Positions 56,723 to 64,000 of a stretch of 64,000 nt of DNA are shown piece by piece. The position numbers were made by a program, and so were the translations under genes. Source of the stretch: Kappaphycus alvarezii (Eukaryota; Rhodophyta; Florideophyceae; Gigartinales; Solieriaceae); the NCBI GenBank assembly GCA_002205965.3, contig NADL03000672.1, positions 558,001 to 622,000 on the forward strand, given 5' to 3'. The notes beneath the pieces were generated by a model, which was not told the DNA's origin, ran no database searches, and saw only the letters and a program-made list of their open reading frames with translations. How positions within the stretch are numbered: position 1 is the first letter of the stretch; each line of letters opens with the position of its first letter.

Positions 56723-57695
56723 TTGAGGCGAAGACATAGTAAAGTAAGTTTACGTCTTGCCTTCGTCTCAACCTGTTCGTCAAGACAAAGTGACCAGGGC
56801 GCGACTTCTGCCGAAGTGTTCTTGTTATGGGCTGGAAACTTTTTTGATATTCGTGATACTGCGAGTACTGTGGCGAAACACAGGTTTCGAGCGGTTTTTG
56901 GGGTCAGAGACGAAGTTTCAAGCACAGCTTGGAACTTTTGTTTGGAAGGTATGGCCCCCAGCTCGTTACCAATATACTTGCCATGGTCATTACGGTTCCT
57001 TAAAAATTACGGTACTGAATCTGTGAATGCCTTTTTCTGGCACTGTAATAAGAAAAATTACCGGAAATGGTGCTAGTATTTCGCTAACCGCATATCCGAG
57101 CTTCATGTTGTAAGTTGTTATGATTCACAGCCCTTCAATTTATTGATGTAATTTTTACTCCATACTGACTACTGTATTTCAGATTTCGTGGGAGATTCGC
57201 TTGAAAAGCAATAATTTTTTTGATGTTTTTTTCTGTTCAGTCGATGGGACTGGCTGTCCCGTCAACGAGCCATCAACGTTTAGTCCAAAATGGGTTTCGC
57301 ACAAATTTCACGGTTCAGGAGTGCGTTATGGAAATGGGCTCTCAGTCTCCTCTGGTGAAATCGTATGGTGTTGCGGGCATTTTCCGTGTGGTGCGTTTCC
57401 TGATGTAGCTATTTTCAAAAAGAAAATGATACATTTTCCATTGGAAGGGGAACGAGTTTTTAAAGATAGTGGGTATATTCATTATCGTTGTACTACCCCT
57501 GGAAATGAAGATGAATCCAAGCGGTGATTTTATTCCATTATACGGGCCCGGAATGAGTCTGTTAATGAAAAAATCAAGAATCTTAATTCTGTGTGGGCTG
57601 TTTTTCGTCACAACTTGGAACTTCACACCTTGGAACTTTATAGGAATGTAATTCATGCTACTGTATGTCTTACGGCTCTAAATTATCAGTACTAG
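56723..57695 (+). pseudogene. DDE transposase with a GT-AG intron, two internal stops
   Basis: Exon 1 (56723-57109) has the N-terminal helical domain: VAKHRFRAVFGVRDEV, then LPWSLRFLKNYGTESVNAFF and NYRKWC, a TAG at 57074, and FANRISELHV. A GTAAGT...TTTCAG intron of 73 bases (57110-57182, phase 0) leads to exon 2. Exon 2 carries FFCSVDGTGCPVNEPSTFSP (first Asp), KWVSHKFHGSGVRYGNG, GHFPCGAFPDVAIF, KDSGYI (second Asp, usually DKGY) and, past a TGA at 57525, RARNESVNEKIKNL (Glu) to TAG at 57693. The frame is preserved across the intron and otherwise throughout, so only two point mutations separate it from an open gene. The family resembles DDE_Tnp_4-like transposases of oomycetes and fungi. Confidence 0.8.
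57110..57182 (+). other. Intron in the DDE transposase gene
   Basis: Begins GTAAGT and ends with a polypyrimidine-containing CTGTATTTCAG. It lies between codons (phase 0), and removing it keeps the family sequence continuous (from ISELHV into ISWEIRL). Confidence 0.75.
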
Positions 57696-60430
57696 TGACT
57701 CGCTTTTTGAGGTAAATTGAGCACAATTCTTTTAAAAAAGATCACTCGGGGAGTTTGAGGGCCAAGATTGATGTTGATAGATCGATGTGTATTTTGATGC
57801 TGACTTGAATGTCAAAATCAACATGAACATTAACAATAGAGCAAATATTTAGGTTAAACATTACATTTTCGTTCACGTTAGGGAAAAAATCATTATTGAA
57901 GAAATAAGTTTATCACAAACGCACACATCTTCACTGTGAACAGTTATCGTCTACCTTTATCGGCCTTTCCCGCACCCCACTGTACGTTTAAGTAACAAAT
58001 AATAAAAACATAGAGTAAACGATAGCTGATTACATACTGTACATGCATATGCCTCAAGAATCCAAGTAACATTAAAGCTTAAGAAAATCAGTACTGGTGA
58101 CTGCGAAAACTTGAAGTGTTTTACGCACAGTAATGACAGAGAGTGTTCCGAAGTGTAATACTGTGTATTAATTGTCATATACAATAATGGAGCAGTTTGA
58201 ACACAGCTTCAAATCACTTAAATGCTGTCTTTTATCGCGACTACAAAAATATATTCCAAACTCAAACTCGGAGCAACTAAAATATGTCTCTATAGTATCT
58301 GTATTTGGGAAATAACTCGGTGCTAGCTTCCCGTATATGAGGGCAAGACAGCATAACAGCCTCTCTAGGTTTTTTTTATAACAACCCACTAATAGTTGCA
58401 GGAAACATCACTCGAAACTTTCCCCGGTCTGAGAACAACTGCTGAGCGACGAAAGAAGACATGAAATTCACACATAAAGGGATCTGACGCAATTAAAGTT
58501 GACTTTCAATTTGTTTGGAAAGGAGAAATAACAACAAATTCGGAGTGAGAGATAATATTACAGCCATTTACAATGCATGCTTACTATTTAATTTTCCTTT
58601 ATTCTCTCCGGGCAATTTTCTCTCCGATTCCACATAATACCGCTTCAGTTTCATTCAACATATTATACAAATTCCGTAGCTTTATTTTTCTTCCGTTTCA
58701 AGTTCGTTTGTTTCATTCAACTGTGACAAATATTATTCTTTTAACCTTAAAGATTCAATTTTGTAGCCGCCTTTTCACAACCCTCGAGCTAAAATTTATA
58801 TGCGCGTGAATCTATATTCCCCAAAAGCTGTCAATACATCCTCCTTCACCATTTAATCTAAAGTTTTATTTTTGTTCCTACTTCGATATATTTCTCTCAA
58901 CAATACTCGAGTCCCTGCCCAGTGCATCTGCGATAATAAGCATCTGTTTCCATCATATTCCAGAAAAAATGGCCGCAAAATGAATGCATATTTTTGCGTG
59001 CTGATTCTTATTTTTAAATACAGCCTGCTCCTTAGTTTCGTGGGAAAGATGCTCGCCGCACTCGTACGTGGGCATGAGAAAGACTTCGTGGACACTAATT
59101 TCATAGATTAGGCCAAGAAAAACAAACTAAGGATAATATAAAAAGGTGGAGGCCCAAATAGTAGTCTCTTTTCCCTTTATACAGTCTAAAAGGCATAAAC
59201 ATTAAATTTGCATTCGTTAGATGCAAAAATTGTTTCGCTCTACCTTGTACCGCTAGCTCTAATATTACTTTGAACTCTTTTTATTAATCTTTTGAGAAAA
59301 CAATGCATCTCAAGAACCCAAAATAGTGCGTTTTAGTCAACTCATTCACTACTACGTATAAAATAATCCCAAAGCTCCACTGCACAGTAGGCCGGCGCCG
59401 CCCGTGCATACCGCTTCTTAGCGCGGAATCTGGCTTGTTAAACAGGTACAAAAAAACGCATTCAAGGCAATGATATTCGTCCTCCCGAACCGATCTTTCG
59501 ATCATATAGAGAAATATCACAATGTTGAATAACACCAGTAGAAAAACTGCTGCTTTAGCCTCATTCTCCTCCTCCAATACGTACATTCACCCTTTACATG
59601 TGAGAGCTCTGATTTCACTGCTTCAATTGGCTCCACGCGGATCGCTTGGAGTCGGAGCTAGGATTCAAGGCGAAATTAGATGGGTCATGATCTGTCAAGC
59701 TATAATTGGTGCGAAATGTAAGAATATTAATTTTCATGTGAAAAGCCATTCACTTGAGATGGATCTTAGTCGGCAAAAATCTGAACATGACAGAAAGCAT
59801 TGATTATGTGCTTTCCCCATATAGTTTAGCGGGAGCCATATTTTTTTTACCGGAAATGGATTATATTGGAATTTTAATGGACTTTTTCGGTTTCTATTGT
59901 CCGAGTTGTGATTACATATTTTTAAACCCCTATCCGTCTAAATTAACACATGTATGGCAGAAAGCGAAAAATAAAGAACTTTAAGTATTCAATAGCAATC
60001 GGAGTATGGGTTTAATGTATCAATATCCTTTAGATCACAAATCATAACTGGTCCCAACTTACCTTTAGGAGCTAAATTGGGAGTAGTGCCCCTTTCGTGG
60101 AATATTTATAGCATGTAGAAAGTAAACTGTACAGCATAAAACAGAAGGAAACGAAAAGCCTCTCATAATATTGCCTGCGTTGCTGCGTATGAATACGCGT
60201 GGAATAATACAGCTGTTATAATCATTAACGGATACTTTCTGCCCAAAAACGAAGGTTACTGCAAAAAAATATTGCTCACATCCTTCCAACCAATACGTCC
60301 ATTGACAACTTGAATCCGTCTAACCCATCTATTTTAGAGAAAAATTCTAATTATAATGCTGAAAGAACATATAAACTGCTCATAATTGACCCTGCTTAGG
60401 CTGCATCGAAAGATTTTTAAATTGATTCCG
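57696..60430. other. AT-rich intergenic region with no recognised gene
   Basis: Short open frames on both strands, none with a recognisable domain. No RNA gene or repeat array noticed. Confidence 0.5.
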
Positions 60431-61260
60431 CCGAATGATTGCAACTTATCTCAAGCGACAGCGAAGCAGGTGCTGTATAAGCAGTAAAAACGCACGAGCT
60501 CAAATTGTTGATTGCTATTCGGACTTTTCCGGCGCTGAATTTTCCAAAAAAGACAATAGAATACTAAAATACTTTCTTGTGCTTGATGCGCACAGGGAGG
60601 TATATTGGTTGAAGCTCATAGGACTCGAAAGTGTCGAGGCAGCGTTCATTTCGGAGGTTCCCGATGTGGTATTCAGTCATCAAATAAAACTTCGGCGAGG
60701 TATCCGCACGAAAGCTTTTCGAAGCTCATAAAAGGGATGCTTCGGATCTTTGAGTATAGTCCACCATAACCAGGTTTCACTGAAAGCCTCACAGAGTCGA
60801 AACAGTTGCTAAAAGACGTAATTTTGGAAATCTATGAGCACGATGAGGAAATAGATCTAGATAATGAGGAATAGATGCATGTGGGGAAGGCTTTTATAGT
60901 CTTTGGAGAAGAGATGAAAGAAAAGGCTACAAAAAGGGCAGCGAAAAAGAGTTCACAGGAGGAAACTGACGGAAAGGAGAAGAAAACAACAAGGAAGAGG
61001 CTTCTGGGAGATACTGAGGAGGTATTTGACGAGATTATTAAGAAATCACTCAAAAGTGAGAGGGAAATCAATAAACAGAAAAATAATCTTGGCCTGAAGA
61101 TTTTTTTGAGAAGAATGGATCAAATTTTGATGACTAATATCACCAATGAGAACAAGATATAGACTTAAATAGGCTTAAGCTCGGACAAGAGCGCTTTGGG
61201 GTCGAAAAGAAGGAATTAAAAGGGTAAAAGGAAGAAATTGTCCACTCACGAAAACTATAC
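60431..61260 (+). pseudogene. Probable Myb-like Harbinger accessory ORF remnant
   Basis: A plus-strand open stretch (60435-60731) is followed by LLKDVILEIYEHDEEIDLD near 60808-60865 and then a strongly charged helical section of 95 codons (60875-61162) rich in Lys/Glu (EEMKEKATKRAAKKSSQEET, KKTTRKRLLGDTEEVFDEII). The layout of an acidic linker followed by a charged coiled-coil tail is like the C-terminal half of the Myb-like proteins at 20140-21082 and 22820-23595. The Myb helices themselves are not convincing here, and no partner transposase was found beside it. Confidence 0.35.
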
Positions 61261-61693
61261 TTTACGATTTCATATAAACATAACAACTATTCCTAATTCT
61301 ATGAAAAAGGACCAAATTTGCGCTTATACGTGGTTATTGTCAAACAGAATTACAGTAGGAGTGACATTATAAAAGCAAGAACGAAGAAGAGAACGAAGTA
61401 AAGAAAGAGGTCAGAGGACTCACATTTACAGGTTATGGGCCACACGTAACCATCTTCCTTCTTCCTTCCCCTAACCTCCAGCCATCACGGCTTAACCAAC
61501 TCCCCGTCAAGACCGACAACAAGGGCGTAATCTCCGCAAAGGCAGCTTCATCCAAGCACTATGAAACACCGTCATTCTCACAGCAACAGACAACCACACA
61601 CTATAAAACACTAAAAAAGCCCCGATCCACATTCCACCAGCCACCAACCAGCACTTTCAAATCGGTATCACACAAATATCCGTTCCCACAGTC

Positions 61694-62512
61694 ATGGACA
61701 GCGACATAACTCACAGAATCCCAGGGCTCAATCCAACCATCTACGCACCATTGTACCTACCACTGGAAGCAAACGCAGCAACTATCGAAGCTACAGAGCA
61801 TCTGAAAATAAATCCCCCTTTTCCGACCGATGAGCAAACACTGAATATCTACCACTCAATAAGAAACCGCCTATTGTCCGCAATATTGAGCAGTGTATCT
61901 AATGACATTCTAAGTCTTCTAATTGTCCCCATGGAGAAGCCGACGAACCACCACCTCATATAAAAAATTGTAACCCATACAAACCAATCAAGCAAAGGCG
62001 ACCATCAGCTCTTGAAGACAGATGCCGAAAGCATCGGCTACAACAGCGACACCACTATAGACGACCATGCCAAAGCGCACATGGCTGTAAGGCAGAAAAT
62101 GGTAGCAGCGGGATACCCCAATATAACGACGAAGAAGACAAATGTGGATTTCATGATAGCGGGAATGCGACACAATGCCGCTCTTACAGCAATCCTCGCG
62201 CAAATTCTCTCCACGAAGCCTACAATAATTCGCGGTTTCATACGACTTTTCAAAGAAACCCACAGTCATTACGCTCTCAGCACACCACACGGAGCTCCTA
62301 CACCCACAACCCCGAGAATCACCGGGGAATATGGCCCGCTGCAAAGACAGCACACATCGCGACAATACTCCAGTAGAAATCCATTCCAAATCCGCCGCAT
62401 TCTATTTCACCTTCTATTCTCATACCATAAGTCTTTAGGGGTGCGCTTCAATCACACCGACGCAAAATGCGGAGACCAAGGAGACCCCAAGTTCCGTGCA
62501 CCAAAACCCTAA
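61694..62512 (+). pseudogene. Copia gag, one internal stop
   Basis: ATG at 61694 opens MDSDITHRIPGLNPTIYAPL. A TAA at 61961 interrupts the frame, which then runs on unchanged through AKAHMAVRQKMVAAGYPN to 62512. A gag-like helical capsid region fits the middle. Near the end, YHKSLGVRFNHTDAKCGDQ resembles a copia zinc knuckle (C-x3-...-H...C) with the first Cys replaced by Ser/Tyr. The frame then gives way to the pol frame near 62467-62510. Confidence 0.6.
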
Positions 62513-63905
62513 GCCAATTACGTACGTGCCGGGACGTCTCACCATATCCATACCAATATCAACAGCTACCCCACACTGTAATGTACTCCACAGCTCCGGG
62601 ACATCAGCCATCGGAGCTCCAGCACATCCCACACCACCCGCAACCAGTGGACGTGACCTCAGAAACAGAGACCGAATCTACTGGTACGTATGCGCTAGAG
62701 AGCGGCGCTCATCCAACACACTTGACTAAACCGCTCCCCAGCATGCAACGTCTCACAACACCAATGCCCACCAACTCCGCCACAAACCAGCCGACACTGT
62801 GCAGCCACAGTGGACTTAGCCTCCGAACCCCCAGTAAGACAACGCTACAAACACACGCGGTAGCCAATCGTCACATACGACAAAATCTTCTGTCCGTGCA
62901 CGACCTAGCCCATCGATATGGCTTAGTATACTTCACAGCTAACAGAGGATACGTTATCAACACCGGCACAACCCCAGTAACCTTAGTAGCAACGGCGCAT
63001 TGGAAAAACGATCAGTACGAACTAAAGGCAAAAACCAACAAGCCTACCACAGCACTTACGGCACGAGCGTTCCCACGTAGAGCGCAACGTCACAAAGCTA
63101 CAAACAAAACTTACCATACAAGAAAACTCAAACTTCCAAGGCACGCAACCACACGCCAACCTCCCCTGCCCACGGCACACCACATTTCAGCAACCGTCAA
63201 GGTGCGAAACCTGAAAACCATTCACAACGCCGCAAACGATGAGAATAACTCAGCCACACAATTAAAAACCCACCTATATCACAACAAACTCAACCATGCA
63301 CACTCCAAAAATCTCACTCTAACAGCTACAAAACGACTCATCCCCACTCTCCCTACAACTATGTCACCACATACGGAACTCACATGCACAGCATTCCAAA
63401 CCACCAAACTAAATCTAACTCCCCTCAAACGAAATAAACATCCGTACCCAGTAGGCGCATACGTCAGTTCCGATACCTGCCGCCCAATTAAGCCAACCTC
63501 CACAAACTGTAACAATCACATGCTTCTGATCATATGGGCTACGAGCAAATTTTCATTCGAAACTTTCATCAAAGTCCGCAAGGAGATTCCCAAACACATC
63601 AACAACACTCTTCATCACATAATAAAGAAGATGCTACGCCCTCTCACGGACATACGAAGTGACAACGCCAAAGAATACACCTCCCAAAACATGCAAAACA
63701 CATATAAACTTGTGCACTCCACACCAACCTAAGGAGAACGACGTAGCCGAACGCCTCAACCGAACCATTATGGAATCAGTAAGAGAACTGCTCGACAAAT
63801 CTGGAATCCACGACACACACTGGGAAGATGCAGTACGAGACTCTATCTTCAAATATAACCTACTATATCACTCCACAACGGATACATCCCCATATCAACT
63901 GTGAT
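62467..63905 (+). pseudogene. Copia protease and integrase, damaged
   Basis: The frame from 62467 is open for 421 codons. The protease motif is LESGAHPTHL near 62695; the family has LDSGA, so the catalytic Asp is Glu. RQNLLSVHDLAHRYGLVYF follows near 62883, the usual end of that region. The GAG-pre-integrase/HHCC zinc domain is HNKLNHAHSKNLT near 63280 with TCTAF, one Cys lost. The integrase core has SSDTCRPI (first Asp, about 63467), IRSDNAKEY (second Asp, about 63651) and, after a frame change near 63700, HQPKENDVAERLNRTIM with the Glu, then WEDAVRDSIFKYNLLYHST to a TGA at 63902. Beyond the stop, VYSPKKKLNPRA is readable in another frame up to the edge. Confidence 0.8.
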
Positions 63906-64000
63906 GCGGAACCAAACTTTTCATCACCCAAATATATCCGTCGGGGAGCTGGACACGATCCCCGTCTACTCGCCCAAGAAGAAGTTGAATCCACGTGCCG

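Larger units (their letters stand above)
61430..64000 (+). mobile_element. Ty1/copia retrotransposon, 5' part, cut by the window edge
   Basis: Gag, protease and integrase occur in that order, the Ty1/copia order. Reverse transcriptase and the 3' LTR would lie beyond the right edge. CGGTATCACAC at about 61662 resembles the usual TGGTATCAGAGC primer-binding site (initiator Met tRNA), which would put the end of the 5' LTR just before it and its start near TGGGCCACAC at 61437. Those limits are tentative. The coding strand is strikingly rich in A and C and poor in G, unlike all other genes in the window. Confidence 0.75.

Noticed and set aside
1-64000. Alternative genetic code (reassigned stop codon)
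   Set aside because: Adenylate kinase, the first GST and the permease core read with the standard code, and TAA, TAG and TGA all interrupt transposon frames, as in ordinary decay.

Overview
The window is eukaryotic nuclear DNA. Host genes are few, short and mostly intron-free, with spacing of a few hundred bases, and they sit in one island (about 33.7-43.2 kb). Everything around the island is degraded transposable elements or AT-rich DNA in which I see no gene. The plastid/plant-type NAD kinase, a plastid-type adenylate kinase with a leader, one short GT-AG intron and the island-in-repeats layout suggest a multicellular red alga of the Chondrus type. This assignment is inference; no sequence label supports it directly.

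Layout. 0-2.5 kb: 3' part of a DIRS-type retrotransposon (reverse transcriptase, RNase H, tyrosine recombinase). 2.5-19.2 kb: AT-rich DNA without recognisable genes, interrupted by a CAC-rich low-complexity patch, a non-LTR retroelement C-terminal fragment and a GC-rich patch. 19.2-25 kb: a dense ACTGTAC/ACAGTGC block followed by two degraded PIF/Harbinger elements, each with a Myb-like ORF and a transposase facing each other. 25.2-28.9 kb: two copies of one DDE transposon arranged tail to tail as a palindrome of about 3.7 kb. 29.1-32.35 kb: a piggyBac-like element directly abutting a 440-bp MITE, with CTAG as the shared boundary. 32.5-33.3 kb: retroelement debris.

33.7-43.2 kb is the host gene island: adenylate kinase, NAD kinase (two frameshifts), a possible unrecognised minus-strand gene, non-LTR fragments, two glutathione S-transferases (the second has an intron and two frameshifts) and a TauE/SafE-type permease. 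45-64 kb returns to mobile DNA: a small inverted-repeat element, a hAT pseudogene, a second copy of the CTAG MITE, a Tc1/mariner pseudogene, a conserved-looking family of unknown function, a DDE transposase with an intron, a Myb-like remnant, and a Ty1/copia element cut by the right edge.

The host genes do not form an operon. Adenylate kinase (adenylate balance) and NAD kinase (NADP supply) are adjacent and co-directional, and the two GST paralogues look like an old tandem duplication. The most notable signals are the matched end architecture of the piggyBac-like element and the MITE (CTAG flank, then a CTCATATGAG palindrome at 19 bp on the left and 23 bp on the right in each), the transposon palindrome with shared lesions, and four one-base losses at G-runs in otherwise conserved host genes, which may be assembly error rather than pseudogenisation.
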